DNA of 64,000 nucleotides from CAZPMT01 sp964587655 (GCA_964587655.1 CAZPMT010000010.1:22845-86844); one strand, 5' to 3'; numbered from the stretch's first letter, positions 14,156 to 23,699 are shown. The notes: generated from the letters alone by a model not told the origin. A program made the numbers and translations.

Positions 14156-17100
14156 ATGACGCGAATGATGCAGACGGTCTCGAAATGCTTGTGTTGCGTT
14201 GTTGCTCTATTGTTTTGGGCGGCCCCTGCACCGTTTGCTGCCGCTCAAGGACCTATAGCAACGGCGGCGCTTTTCCGGGGAGGCCTTCCCGGCGAGGACC
14301 TGGGACTTGTAACGGCGTTGCGCGATGAGCTGCGGAGTCGCGGTTATAGTGCGATCGAGTTCGATGCAGGTGCTCTCTGCGATCCGGCGAAGCTTGCGAC
14401 GTCCGATGTGGACGTCCTGGTCCTTCCTGATGCTGCGAATCTCCCCGCAGCCTCCGTTACGCCCATAACGAGGTATCTCGAATCCGGTGGCGATATCATC
14501 GCGCTCAATGCACCGCTGTGGCAGAGACTCTATATCAAGCCGGCGGGGGAATGGCAGACCGTCGACGAGTATGAACGGACGACGGCTGCCGAACCGCCCG
14601 AGCACGTGCTGTTCGACTTCGCCCCGGACGCCATCGCCAGTTGGCAGCGGGCCTATTTCCCTGCCGAAAGCACCGCCACCTATGAAACCGTGGACGAAAG
14701 CCCCGCGCCCGGGCGGCGTTCGCTCCACGCGAAGATCGACGACCTTCGCAACTGGGATAACTTCGGTCCGGTGGAACTCGACAAGCCATTTCCGGAAGGA
14801 CACACACTGACGGTGTTCGCGGCGAAAGGCGGGCCTGATACGCGCAGGCTCGCCATCGAGTGGCAGGAGACCGACGGGTCGAGATGGATTGCCACGGTAG
14901 CCCTCACGACGGAGTGGCGGCGCTATGTGTTGACGCCGGAGGACTTCAAATACTGGGAAAGCGTGCCCGCGCGCAGCGGCGACCGGTTTCACCCGGAGAA
15001 TGCAAAGCGGATGAACATCGGCATGGCGTTCACGCACACGGGAACGACGCCTGGGCCGCAAGAGTTCTGGGTGAGCCGCTTCGGGACTTCCTCGATGAAA
15101 CCGGATATGAAAGAGATCCTTTTCACGCCCGCGATCCCCTCGATGGACACGCTCGCGCCAGGATACAAGTTCTTCGAGTCGCATGGGGTCACGCAGCTTG
15201 CCACACGCGGCGAGCAGGCCGTCATTCCAGCGGCGACATTCGATGTTCCCGCGATATTGCGCTCGGCACAGCCGCGCCCCAGCGGGGGAGGGTTCGACAA
15301 AGGAAGGTCGTGGCGCTGGATCCCTCTGATCGAGGCAAAGGCGGACAGCGGACAATGGCGCGGTGCGCCGGCCACGCTCATGATCCACTCGCAGGACCGG
15401 TTCAAGGGATGTCAGTGGGCGGTTTTCGGTGCGGGCAACGCGGAATGGTATCGGTCCCCAGCCGTTCTAGGTTCCATTGGCGCCGTGGCAAGTAAGATGC
15501 TGTCCGGCGTTTACATCATCGATGGCGGGTCGGACTTCTATACTTACTTTGAGGACCAGCCCATGTTGCTCGGCGTTTCCGCGGCAAGCGTGGGACGCCT
15601 AGAGATGTCCGGCCTTCTTGCGAGGGTTAACGTTGTCAACGCGGATACCGGCGAATTTGCGTTCAGCAAAGAGTGGCCGCTGAGTCTCTACGCGGGCGAA
15701 CAGAAGTCCGTGCAAGAGTCATGGCGCCCTGCCGCATGGCCGGCAAAGGGATTCCGCATTACGGCGGAACTGCTGCACGACGGGAATGTGATAGATCGCG
15801 TGACGCACGAAGCGAATGTCTGGACGCCGAAAGAGAAAGAGTCGTATATCGAAATTCGCGACGGCGACTTTATGCTCGATGGGAAACGCTGGCGGGCGAA
15901 TGGCGTCAACTACATGCCCTCATCGGGCATCGGCACGGACGATGGAGAGTATTTCGAGCAGTGGCTCGGGGCGCGCTCTTACGATCCTGAGATCATCCAG
16001 CGCGATCTCGAGCATATCAAGGACCTTGGTCTCAATGCCGTAAGCATTTTCATCTACGAGAAATCGATCAAGGCGCAGAACTTGCTGGACTTCTTGCGCC
16101 GGCTTGATGCGCTCGGGTTGAAGGCGAACCTATCGCTGCGTCCGGGAACGATTGGGGATTTCCAGTGGCCCGGCATGCAGGCGGCCATCGAGTATTACCG
16201 GCTCTGGGAACATGACTGCATTTTCGCTTATGACCTCGATTGGGAGCCGATGTGGTTGACGCACAAGGAACGCATGAAGTGGGATCGTGCCTGGGAAACG
16301 TGGGTTGTTGAGCGATACGGGAGCGTCGATAGCGCGGAGCGTGACTGGGCTTTCGCCGCACCCAAGGATCCCGCAGGCATTATCACAAATCCAGCGGATG
16401 AGCAACTTCAAGGGAATGGCGATTGGCGTGCGATGGTGGCGGCATATCGCCGATTCCTGGACACGTTGCTTTATAAGGAGTACGGCGCGATGCGGGAACG
16501 CGTGCGCGCCGTCGATCCGCATCACTTCGTAAGCTTCCGCATGACCGAAGCGGGCGACCCGACGATGAGCTGGGGCGGGGTGCTTCCGTATGATTATCCG
16601 TACCTCGCGGCGGCCGTTGACATCATCGAGCCGGAGGGCTACGGGCGCATCGGCGATTGGGAGAAGGTCAAGCCGGGCTGGTTCGAATACGAGTACGCGC
16701 GATGGGCCGCTCCGCAACATCCGCTCATGTGGGCCGAAGCGGGCGTGCACGCGTGGGACATGGCCGCGGGGACGTTTACGCCGAAGCTGCTCGAGATCCA
16801 GGGCAAGTTCTATCGCGATTTCTATAGAATGCTGATCGGCAGTGGTGCCGACGGCATATTCTGGTGGTGGTATGCTGGCGGTTTCCGTTTTGGCGAGAAT
16901 AGCGATTACGGTATCATCAATCCCGACGGAACGGATCGCGAGTGTTCAAGAGCCATTCGCGAGAACGGGCCGAAATTCATCAACGGCCCGGATGCGAAGC
17001 CCGTGGACACGTGGATCGAGATCGATCGCGACCTGTACCCGAACGGAGTGGTCGGAATATACACGGCGGCAAAGGATGCCTTCTGGAAAGCAATTGATGA

Positions 17101-17572
17101 AGGCCGCACGCCGGGACTGAAAACGGCCGGAACCGGAACGGCGTCGTCCGATTGCCCGTTGGTTGCCGTGGGCAATGCGCAATGTAACGGCGCGAATCCG
17201 CCGAAGTATCTTGACGGCGTGTTCGATAAGGTCGAAGTTATGGATCGGAAGGGCCGTTGGGTGACCGTTGCAAAAGGCGACAGGGTCGAAGTGGCTGGCG
17301 ATAAGCCCGTGCAGGCCCGATTGGCATTCACGAACCTCGGGGAAGCGAAGTGGATCCATGAAGGACCGGGCGCCGTGTACATAACGGTAACGTCAACGAA
17401 GATCGTGCGCGCGCCGTTGCCCAACCCGGTTCCGCATATGGGTTCGGCGCAAGTGCAAGAGCTTCGGTTGACCTCCGAGGTCCTCAAGGGATCCCAAGAG
17501 GTCACGATCAGCTTCGCAGCCGGAGATCGCACGCCCTTCGGCGAGAAGTTTAGGGTCGCGTTAATTCCGTAG
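14156..17572 (+). CDS. Large secreted glycoside hydrolase with TIM-barrel catalytic domain
   Basis: A 1138-residue exported protein. Residues 1-33 form a signal peptide (basic start, hydrophobic core, AAPAPFAAAQ cleavage region). Next comes a region resembling the GATase/trimerisation domain seen in some beta-galactosidase-like enzymes (DVDVLVLPDAANLP, ITRYLESGGDIIALNAPLW), then a beta-sandwich likely to bind carbohydrate, and a TIM barrel from about 560 to 930. Candidate catalytic acids are E697 (LDWEPMW) and E861 (MWAEAGVHAW), at the strand ends expected for clan GH-A retaining enzymes; GADGIFWWWYAGG follows. A beta-rich C-terminal domain closes the protein. It resembles GH2/GH5/GH42 relatives, but I cannot fix the family or substrate. 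It probably degrades plant or microbial glycans outside the cytoplasm. Confidence 0.75.
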   Translation: MTRMMQTVSKCLCCVVALLFWAAPAPFAAAQGPIATAALFRGGLPGEDLGLVTALRDELRSRGYSAIEFDAGALCDPAKLATSDVDVLVLPDAANLPAASVTPITRYLESGGDIIALNAPLWQRLYIKPAGEWQTVDEYERTTAAEPPEHVLFDFAPDAIASWQRAYFPAESTATYETVDESPAPGRRSLHAKIDDLRNWDNFGPVELDKPFPEGHTLTVFAAKGGPDTRRLAIEWQETDGSRWIATVALTTEWRRYVLTPEDFKYWESVPARSGDRFHPENAKRMNIGMAFTHTGTTPGPQEFWVSRFGTSSMKPDMKEILFTPAIPSMDTLAPGYKFFESHGVTQLATRGEQAVIPAATFDVPAILRSAQPRPSGGGFDKGRSWRWIPLIEAKADSGQWRGAPATLMIHSQDRFKGCQWAVFGAGNAEWYRSPAVLGSIGAVASKMLSGVYIIDGGSDFYTYFEDQPMLLGVSAASVGRLEMSGLLARVNVVNADTGEFAFSKEWPLSLYAGEQKSVQESWRPAAWPAKGFRITAELLHDGNVIDRVTHEANVWTPKEKESYIEIRDGDFMLDGKRWRANGVNYMPSSGIGTDDGEYFEQWLGARSYDPEIIQRDLEHIKDLGLNAVSIFIYEKSIKAQNLLDFLRRLDALGLKANLSLRPGTIGDFQWPGMQAAIEYYRLWEHDCIFAYDLDWEPMWLTHKERMKWDRAWETWVVERYGSVDSAERDWAFAAPKDPAGIITNPADEQLQGNGDWRAMVAAYRRFLDTLLYKEYGAMRERVRAVDPHHFVSFRMTEAGDPTMSWGGVLPYDYPYLAAAVDIIEPEGYGRIGDWEKVKPGWFEYEYARWAAPQHPLMWAEAGVHAWDMAAGTFTPKLLEIQGKFYRDFYRMLIGSGADGIFWWWYAGGFRFGENSDYGIINPDGTDRECSRAIRENGPKFINGPDAKPVDTWIEIDRDLYPNGVVGIYTAAKDAFWKAIDEGRTPGLKTAGTGTASSDCPLVAVGNAQCNGANPPKYLDGVFDKVEVMDRKGRWVTVAKGDRVEVAGDKPVQARLAFTNLGEAKWIHEGPGAVYITVTSTKIVRAPLPNPVPHMGSAQVQELRLTSEVLKGSQEVTISFAAGDRTPFGEKFRVALIP

Positions 17573-17616
17573 AGACTGTCATGGGTTAAGACCCATGCGA
17601 CTAACGAGGTGCTCTT

Positions 17617-18498
17617 ATGGCAAAGGAAATCACGGTTCCGTTGCTCCGAACGTTCCTGCCGAAACGCCCCGTCGATGCGCACAAGGGGACTTTCGGTCAT
17701 CTCTTCGTGATTGCGGGTTCTCGCGGTTTCACAGGCGCGGCCAAACTTGCCTGCGAAGGCGCGGGGCGTTCGGGCGTGGGACTTGTCACGGCCGGCGTGC
17801 CGAAGCCGTTGGGCGACTTCGTGGCCTCCTCGCTCACGGAAGCGATGAGTTTCATGTTGCCGTCCACGGATGCCGAGACACTTTCGCGAGCTGCGTTGGA
17901 CCCTGCTTTGGAGTTTGCCGCAACAAAGGATGCCGTGGTGTTGGGGCCGGGCCTCTCGCAACACCCCGATACGCAGTCGTTCGTGCTCGAGTTCGTGCGC
18001 CGATGCCCGATCCCTATGCTCATTGATGCTGACGGACTGAATGCGTTGAGCGCGAAGCCCGAGGCGTTGATGGAGCGTTCGGCGCCGTGCGTGATTACCC
18101 CGCATCCCGGCGAGATGAGCCGTCTGCTCGGAAGGAAGACCACGGAAATCCAGGCGGACCGCGAAGGCGCCGCACTCGAAGCCGCGCGGAGGTACGATTG
18201 CGCCGTGGCGCTGAAAGGAAATCGAACGATCATAACGGATGCCTCCGGCGACGTGTTCGTCAACCTGACTGGCAACAGTGGTCTCGCCAAAGGGGGAACC
18301 GGCGACGTGTTGGCCGGGCTTATCGGCGGGTTGATGGCCCAGTGCATGATTCCGTTCCAGGCGGCGTTGCTGGGCGTGTACCTGCACGGCCTGTCCGGCG
18401 ACATCGCAGCGCGCGAAAAGACACAACGCGGGATGACCGCCGACGACGTGGCTCAGTGTCTTCCGGCGGCGTGGCGCGTCATCGAGTGGGAGGGATAG
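17617..18498 (+). CDS. nnrD: ADP-dependent NAD(P)H-hydrate dehydratase
   Basis: A 293-residue ribokinase-like enzyme that repairs (S)-NAD(P)H hydrate to NAD(P)H using ADP or ATP. Visible signatures are HKGTFGHLFVIAGSRGFTGAA (residues 22-42), DAVVLGPGLSQ near 110, DADGLNAL near 140, TPHPGEMSRLLG near 166 and the anion-hole block GNSGLAKGGTGDVLAG near 220 (commonly GNPGMATGGTGDVL). In many bacteria this domain is fused to the NAD(P)H-hydrate epimerase; here the epimerase is a separate gene at 27870-28511. ATG 17617 follows an AGG ribosome site, and thiL starts 3 bp after the stop. Confidence 0.92.
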   Translation: MAKEITVPLLRTFLPKRPVDAHKGTFGHLFVIAGSRGFTGAAKLACEGAGRSGVGLVTAGVPKPLGDFVASSLTEAMSFMLPSTDAETLSRAALDPALEFAATKDAVVLGPGLSQHPDTQSFVLEFVRRCPIPMLIDADGLNALSAKPEALMERSAPCVITPHPGEMSRLLGRKTTEIQADREGAALEAARRYDCAVALKGNRTIITDASGDVFVNLTGNSGLAKGGTGDVLAGLIGGLMAQCMIPFQAALLGVYLHGLSGDIAAREKTQRGMTADDVAQCLPAAWRVIEWEG

Positions 18499-18501
18499 GG
18501 A

Positions 18502-19476
18502 ATGGAGACCGTCGGATCGATAGGCGAGTTCGGGTTGATCGCGCGCATCGCCCGGCTCGTGCCGTCTGCTCCGTCGGTGATCGAGGGCATTGGCGATGAC
18601 TGCGCCGTCGTGCGGCTCGGCAGTCGCGTCATGCTGGTCTCATGCGACCTCTCGATAGAGAACGTCCATTGGCGCCGGTCCCACGCCCCGGCGGAGAGCA
18701 TCGGTTGGAAGGCGGCCGCCTCCGCATTGAGCGACATCGCGGCGATGGGCGGAAAGCCGCTCTTCTGCCTCGTGTCGCTTGCTTGTCCCGCCGACACGGA
18801 AGTTTCATTTATCGAGGGCATGTATGATGGCATGCTTGATGCGGTCGCGCAATGCGGCGCGTCCATCGTCGGCGGCGATACGACCCGTTCGACCGAAGGC
18901 ATCGTCGTAGATGTCACGGTCATTGGTGAGCCCGTCGGGCGTTACGTGACGCGGAGAGGGGCGCTGCCAGGCGACATGCTGGCCGTGACGGGCCGCCTCG
19001 GTCTGGCCGCAGCCGGACTCGATGCCATCGAGACCGGGACCGCGGCGCCGGAACTTGTCCGCGCGCTTTATCATCCCACGCCGAGGTTCCCGGAAAGCCA
19101 GTGGCTCAGCGACTGTCCCGATGTGCATGCGATGATAGATATCAGCGACGGGCTGCTACAGGACGCCGGACATCTGGCCGAGGCGGCGCGACTGGGCGTC
19201 GACATCGACCCGGCGCTGCTGCCCGTCGCGCCCGAGTTGGCGGCACACTGCGCCGGGCGTGGCGTAAACGCGTATGACTTAATTCTTTCCGGCGGCGAGG
19301 ACTACGAACTCGCGTTCGCCGTGGCAGCCGAACGCGCCGGCGAGATCGTCCTCGCCTTCCGCCGCCAGTTCCACACCGGCGTAAACGTCGTGGGGACCTT
19401 CACGGACGCCTGGCGCGACGTTCGCGTCGCCGGCGCGATCCCCGGCGCGCGGGGGTTTGACCACTTTAGCCGGTAG
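18502..19476 (+). CDS. thiL: Thiamine-monophosphate kinase
   Basis: A 324-residue ThiL that phosphorylates thiamine monophosphate to the diphosphate cofactor. Markers are SIGEFGLIARI at the N-terminus, GIGDDCAVV near 31 (metal-binding acidic residues), LVSCDLSIENVHW near 50, AASALSDIAAMGGKPLFCLVSL near 73, GGDTTRS near 130, DISDGLLQDAGHLA near 213 and SGGEDYELAFAV near 265. All are in family order and the length is normal. It begins 3 bp after nnrD, so the two cofactor genes are one transcription unit. A small GC hairpin lies 25 bp after the stop. Confidence 0.93.
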   Translation: METVGSIGEFGLIARIARLVPSAPSVIEGIGDDCAVVRLGSRVMLVSCDLSIENVHWRRSHAPAESIGWKAAASALSDIAAMGGKPLFCLVSLACPADTEVSFIEGMYDGMLDAVAQCGASIVGGDTTRSTEGIVVDVTVIGEPVGRYVTRRGALPGDMLAVTGRLGLAAAGLDAIETGTAAPELVRALYHPTPRFPESQWLSDCPDVHAMIDISDGLLQDAGHLAEAARLGVDIDPALLPVAPELAAHCAGRGVNAYDLILSGGEDYELAFAVAAERAGEIVLAFRRQFHTGVNVVGTFTDAWRDVRVAGAIPGARGFDHFSR

Positions 19477-19500
19477 GGTCGCGGTCCTTGGCGGCCGGAC

Positions 19501-19520
19501 GGTCGAGCGGAAGCTCGACC
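19501..19520 (+). terminator. Possible terminator hairpin after thiL
   Basis: GGTCGAGC and GCTCGACC form an 8-bp stem with a GGAA loop, 25 bp after the thiL stop. No T run follows, so intrinsic termination is uncertain. Confidence 0.35.
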
Positions 19521-19547
19521 CTGTCGATTCGTTCAGCGGATCAACTT

Positions 19548-19577
19548 TTGACTCCGGTTCCGTACGTGTGCTATTCT
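19548..19577 (+). promoter_or_regulatory. Probable sigma-70 promoter of the aspartate dehydrogenase gene
   Basis: TTGACT at 19548-19553 and TATTCT at 19572-19577 are 18 bp apart, 135 bp upstream of ATG 19713 and just after the thiL hairpin. The long leader holds no clear riboswitch that I can recognise. Confidence 0.45.
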
Positions 19578-19712
19578 CTGTGTTGTTTTCAGATAGTGTG
19601 CGCGTCTTAGCACAACCTGTGTGAAGCTTCGGTTTTCTGTATGGTGGATCCGAAATCATTTCGGACCTACACGGGGGCTGTGAGCTTTTTTCTTGTTGGT
19701 TTGGAGTTGACA

Positions 19713-20534
19713 ATGGCCAAGATGAAGGTCGGCTTGGTCGGCTGCGGAAACATCGCGGCCGACTTGTGCATCGCACTGCAAAAGGGAACGATCCCTGCGG
19801 AGATCGCAGCCTTAACGGACATTGATGAGTCCCGTGCAAGGCTTATGCTCCGCACGTTTCAGTTGAATGCAGCGGTATGCGGGCTGGACGAGAACGCGTC
19901 GCTCGCGGATTTCATCGTGGAATGCGCCGTGGCCGACGTCGTGGAAGGGGTGCTCCTGGCCTCGATGAAGCGTCATCGGGACTGCCTGATCATGAGCGTG
20001 GGCGGTTTGATGGCCCACCCCGATCTTTTGGAGCAGGCCCGGAAGAGGAACATCCAGGTGCACGTGCCCTCGGGGGCGGTGTGCGGGCTGGATGGAATTC
20101 GCGCCGCGATGGAGGCGGGACTTCACAGCGTCACGTTGACGACGCGGAAACCGCCGCGCGGTCTGGCCGGGGCGCCGTACCTGGTGGAGAACAACATCAA
20201 CCTCGATGACCTGAGCGAGCCGCTGGTCATCTTCGAGGGAACGGCGTTGGAGGCCATCAAGGCGTTTCCGCAGAACGTGAACGTGGCCGGGGCGCTGAGC
20301 CTGATGGGCATCGGTCCGCTGGAAACGCGGGTACGGATCATCGCCGACCCGCGCGCCACCGCCAACACGCATGAGATTGTAGCCGAGGGCGCATTCGGGC
20401 GCCTTCAAACGATAACGGAGAACATGCCGTCGCCGCGCAACGCGAAATCAAGCTATCTGGCTTCACTTTCCGCGTGCGCGGTGTTGCGCGCGGCCGCGGC
20501 GGCGTTCGCGGCGGCGCATGGTGAAAACGACTAG
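19713..20534 (+). CDS. nadX: L-aspartate dehydrogenase (first step of NAD synthesis)
   Basis: A 273-residue protein matching aspartate dehydrogenase, which oxidises L-aspartate to iminoaspartate for NadA with NAD(P), replacing L-aspartate oxidase NadB. Seen are the Rossmann start MKVGLVGCGNIAADL, MSVGGLMAHPDLLEQA near 97, HVPSGAVCGLDGIRAA near 120, TRKPPRGLAGAPY near 150 and the catalytic-histidine block ADPRATANTHEIVAEGAFG near 215. I chose ATG 19713 with GGAG about eight bases upstream; an upstream in-frame ATG at 19641 would add 24 residues lacking family similarity. No nadA or nadC lies nearby, but nadD is 5 kb downstream. The rplU operon begins 44 bp later. Confidence 0.85.
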   Translation: MAKMKVGLVGCGNIAADLCIALQKGTIPAEIAALTDIDESRARLMLRTFQLNAAVCGLDENASLADFIVECAVADVVEGVLLASMKRHRDCLIMSVGGLMAHPDLLEQARKRNIQVHVPSGAVCGLDGIRAAMEAGLHSVTLTTRKPPRGLAGAPYLVENNINLDDLSEPLVIFEGTALEAIKAFPQNVNVAGALSLMGIGPLETRVRIIADPRATANTHEIVAEGAFGRLQTITENMPSPRNAKSSYLASLSACAVLRAAAAAFAAAHGEND

Positions 20535-20578
20535 GCCATCCCGGAAACGACCGGGCCGGCCATGAGTGGAGAACAGAC

Positions 20579-20890
20579 ATGTACGCGGTAGTGGAAACAG
20601 GTGGAAAACAAGAGAAGGTATCTGTCGGCGACGTCTTTCGGACGGAACTGCTGGACGCGCCGGTGGGCGAAATCGTCGAGCTGACGGGCGTACGTCTGTT
20701 GGTCAAGGACGATGCCATTGTGACGTCGCCCGCCGATCTTGCCAACGCTAAGGTCGTGTGCGAAATCGTCGGCCAGGATCGGAGCAAGAAGATCATCGTA
20801 TTCAAGCGCAAGCGCAAGAAGAACTACATGCGCAAGAATGGACATCGCCAGTTCTACACGTCTTTGAAGGTCAACGAAATCGTCGGCTGA
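20579..20890 (+). CDS. rplU: 50S ribosomal protein L21
   Basis: A 103-residue L21, a 23S rRNA-binding protein of the large subunit. It starts MYAVVETGGKQEKVSVGD, contains IVFKRKRKKNYMRKNGHRQ, the conserved basic rRNA-binding hairpin, and ends SLKVNEIVG. Length and residues are typical. It is followed by rpmA and obgE, the standard rplU-rpmA-obg order. Confidence 0.97.
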   Translation: MYAVVETGGKQEKVSVGDVFRTELLDAPVGEIVELTGVRLLVKDDAIVTSPADLANAKVVCEIVGQDRSKKIIVFKRKRKKNYMRKNGHRQFYTSLKVNEIVG

Positions 20891-20939
20891 GACGGGAACC
20901 CGCGCGCGGCGTTTCGCGCAGCGATTTTGGAGAGGGATT

Positions 20940-21203
20940 ATGGCTCACAAGAAGGGCGGCGGCAGTTCGAGAAACGGTCGCGACAGTAATTCACAACGGC
21001 TTGGCGTCAAGAAGTTCGGCGGCGAGCACGTCATTGCGGGCAACATCATCGTGCGTCAACGCGGGACGCAGTTCCACCCGGGGCGGAACGTTGGTCTGGG
21101 AAAAGACCACACGCTGTTCGCGCTTATCGAAGGCGTCGTTCAGTTCCGGCAGGTCCGCAAGCATCGGATGTGCATTGACGTCGTTGCCGCGCCCGCCAAC
21201 TAG
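20940..21203 (+). CDS. rpmA: 50S ribosomal protein L27
   Basis: An 87-residue L27. It starts MAHKKGGGSSRNGRDSNSQR, whose flexible N-terminus reaches the peptidyl-transferase centre, and contains GVKKFGGEHVIAGNIIVRQRGTQFHPG. There is no extra N-terminal cleavage extension of the Firmicutes type. GGAGAGGG lies just upstream of ATG 20940. Second gene of the rplU-rpmA-obgE unit. Confidence 0.97.
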   Translation: MAHKKGGGSSRNGRDSNSQRLGVKKFGGEHVIAGNIIVRQRGTQFHPGRNVGLGKDHTLFALIEGVVQFRQVRKHRMCIDVVAAPAN

Positions 21204-21278
21204 GCCGACCATCGCCGCCGAGCGCCGTTTCCGCCACGTCGGATCGGAGATGCCTTCGGCGCGGGACAGCAGCTTGCC

Positions 21279-22532
21279 ATGTTCGTCGATCAAGCACGGA
21301 TTAAGGTGACCGCGGGCGCGGGCGGCAATGGTTGCTGCAGTTTCCGGAGAGAGAAGTACGTTCCACGCGGGGGGCCCAACGGCGGGGACGGGGGCAAGGG
21401 CGGCGATGTGTTTTTCGTGGCCGACTTGCGTCTTACGTCCATGCTGGACCTCCGTCATCACGCCCACTGGAAATCCGAACGCGGCGAACACGGCCAGGGC
21501 AGTGACTGCCACGGAAAAAGCGGCGCCGACTCGCTGGTATCGGTCCCGCTCGGCACGCTGGTGCGCGATTTCGAGACCAGCGAGATCCTTGCCGACCTTG
21601 TCGAAGAAGGGCAGCGCTTTCTGGCCGGCCGCGGCGGCCGCGGCGGCCGCGGAAATGCGCGGTTCGTAAGCTCAACAAACCGCGCTCCCAAGTTTGCAGA
21701 ACTGGGAGAGCCGGGCCAGGAACGCGAGTTCCTGCTCGAACTGAAGGTAATCGCGGAAGTCGGAATCGTGGGGCTGCCCAACGCTGGAAAGTCCACGCTG
21801 CTGGCGGCGGCCAGCGCCGCGCACCCGAAGATCGACGACTACCCCTTCACGACGCTCTCGCCGAATCTCGGCGTCGCGCAACTCTCGGATTACCGCACGC
21901 TGACGATGGCCGACATCCCGGGGATCATCGAGGGCGCCGCGGACGGCAAGGGATTGGGCCACGACTTTCTGCGGCACATCGAGCGCACGAAGCTGCTCGT
22001 GTTTCTTATTGATCTGGGGGATGATGATCCCGTCAAGACCCGCGAAGTGCTTGAAAACGAGCTTGCGCAGTATAGCGATGTCTTCAAGGATCGTCCGCGC
22101 GTCTTCGTGCTGAATAAGGCAGACATCCCGGAGAATCGCGAACGCTTCGGCGCTGTAGCCGAGGCATTCGACCATCCCTTTCTAATATCCGGCGTCACGG
22201 GCGAAGGCGTTGCGGATCTTATCGAAGCGCTTTGGGGCATCGTTGATCGCATCCGCAAGGAAGGCGACGCCGCCGCGATCCCACTCACCGAGCGAGAGTA
22301 TACTTATGAGGCGCCGTTCACGGTCGAGGCGTTTGGCGATTCCTTCCGGATCGAGGGGAAGAGGATCGAGCAGGCGGTCAAGATGACGAACTTCGAGAAT
22401 GAATTTGCGGTGCGTCACCTGCAACAGACGCTCCAACGGATGGGCGTCCTCAAGGCGCTCAAGCGGATGGGCGCGCGCGAAGGCCAGGAGATCGCCATTG
22501 GAGACGTCCAACTTGAATACCGTCCCGACTGA
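21279..22532 (+). CDS. obgE: Obg family GTPase (ribosome assembly / stress)
   Basis: A 417-residue Obg GTPase linked to 50S assembly and stress control. The glycine-rich Obg domain starts MFVDQARIKVTAGAGGNGC and has GGPNGGDGGKGGDVFF near 27; a GRGGRGGRGNARF run is near 115. The GTPase core shows P-loop GLPNAGKSTLL near 165, switch II DIPGIIEGAADG near 213 and the NKAD motif in VLNKADIPE near 285. A C-terminal OCT-like domain ends LEYRPD. It follows rpmA by 75 bp and its last 20 bp overlap the likely TTG start of proB. Confidence 0.96.
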   Translation: MFVDQARIKVTAGAGGNGCCSFRREKYVPRGGPNGGDGGKGGDVFFVADLRLTSMLDLRHHAHWKSERGEHGQGSDCHGKSGADSLVSVPLGTLVRDFETSEILADLVEEGQRFLAGRGGRGGRGNARFVSSTNRAPKFAELGEPGQEREFLLELKVIAEVGIVGLPNAGKSTLLAAASAAHPKIDDYPFTTLSPNLGVAQLSDYRTLTMADIPGIIEGAADGKGLGHDFLRHIERTKLLVFLIDLGDDDPVKTREVLENELAQYSDVFKDRPRVFVLNKADIPENRERFGAVAEAFDHPFLISGVTGEGVADLIEALWGIVDRIRKEGDAAAIPLTEREYTYEAPFTVEAFGDSFRIEGKRIEQAVKMTNFENEFAVRHLQQTLQRMGVLKALKRMGAREGQEIAIGDVQLEYRPD

Positions 22533-23640
22533 TATCCGCACACTGGTCGTCAAGATCGGCACGACACTGCTGAGCGGGGAACGTCCGTTCGACGGGCAAC
22601 TGCTCGAGGACATCGTCAAGGATCTGGCGCGGATCAAACGTGAACGGGTGATGAACGTGTTGATCGTCTCGTCGGGGGCCATCGGTTGCGGCATGAACGC
22701 ACTCGGGATAACGGAACGTCCGAAACTGCTCCCGCTGAAACAAGCGACCGCCGCGGTGGGCCAGTCCATTCTAATGCATTACTACGAGGCCCTCTTCCGC
22801 GCGTACGGCGAGGGACTGAAAACGGCGCAGGTGCTGCTGTCGGCTTCGGATCTCGACAACCGGCAGTCGTATCTCAACGTCAGAAACACGATCAAGACCT
22901 TGTTCGATCTCGAGAACGTCATACCGATTGTCAACGAGAACGACTCGACGGCCATCGAGGAACTCAAGTTCGGCGACAATGACACGCTCGCCGCGAAAAT
23001 CGCGGCCAAGATTGACGCGGATCTCCTGATTATTCTCAGCGACGTGGACGGCCTCTATGACGGGAACCCCGCCAAGAATAAGTCGGCGAAACTCATCGAG
23101 CACGTCGCGAAGATAACGCGGGAGATCGAAGCGCTCGCCGGCGATACCGTCGTCGAGACCTCCGTCGGCGGAATGCTAACGAAACTCGCGGCGGCGAAGA
23201 TCACATGCTCCGCGGGCGTCCCCATGGTCATCGCAAACGGCCGCACGCCGCACATCATCGCCGACGTGCTGGCGGGCAAGGCGCGCGCAACGGTATTCGG
23301 CCCTGCCCAAGAGGCGCTTTCGCACCGCAAGCGGTGGATCGCTTTCGGGCGAAAGGTGCAGGGGGCGGTACACGTCGACGACGGCGCGCGCAACGCGCTG
23401 CTGAATCGCGGAACGAGCCTGCTGCCGGCGGGCATCACGCGCGTCGAGGGCAGCTTCGGCGTCGGCGCGGCCGTGCGCGTCGTGGATTCATCAGGCAGGG
23501 ATATCGCGCGGGGCCTTGTCAACTTTTCATCCGAAGAGATCGTGCGCATACTGGGCCGAAAGAGCAAGGAGATCCCGGCCATCCTTGGACACCGGGATTT
23601 CGACGAGGTCATTCACCGCGACAACCTTGTCATCCTGTAA
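22513..23640 (+). CDS. proB: Glutamate 5-kinase with C-terminal PUA domain
   Basis: A 375-residue ProB that phosphorylates glutamate in the first step of proline synthesis. The amino-acid kinase domain shows TLVVKIGTTLLSG, VSSGAIGCGMNALG, NENDSTAIEELKFGDNDTLAA and LLIILSDVDGLYDGNP; the PUA domain (LVNFSSEEIVRILGRKS) follows from about residue 285. The best start is TTG 22513, behind GGAGA at 22500, which overlaps the obgE stop by 20 bp; the frame is open upstream only as an obgE shadow. proA follows, as is common. The C-terminal PUA domain and length are as in E. coli ProB. Confidence 0.93.
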   Translation: MNTVPTDIRTLVVKIGTTLLSGERPFDGQLLEDIVKDLARIKRERVMNVLIVSSGAIGCGMNALGITERPKLLPLKQATAAVGQSILMHYYEALFRAYGEGLKTAQVLLSASDLDNRQSYLNVRNTIKTLFDLENVIPIVNENDSTAIEELKFGDNDTLAAKIAAKIDADLLIILSDVDGLYDGNPAKNKSAKLIEHVAKITREIEALAGDTVVETSVGGMLTKLAAAKITCSAGVPMVIANGRTPHIIADVLAGKARATVFGPAQEALSHRKRWIAFGRKVQGAVHVDDGARNALLNRGTSLLPAGITRVEGSFGVGAAVRVVDSSGRDIARGLVNFSSEEIVRILGRKSKEIPAILGHRDFDEVIHRDNLVIL

Positions 23641-23699
23641 CACGCGGCCGGTATCGCGTATCATTACTCGCCAGCCGGTTGCAGCGGGAGATCGTGAAC

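Noticed and set aside
17580..17597. Terminator between the glycoside hydrolase and nnrD
   Set aside because: Only a 7-bp stem (CATGGGT/ACCCATG) with TAAG loop and no T run; too weak to call.
16906..18426. 506-codon minus-strand open frame
   Set aside because: Antisense to the glycoside hydrolase and nnrD, both of which have clear motifs.
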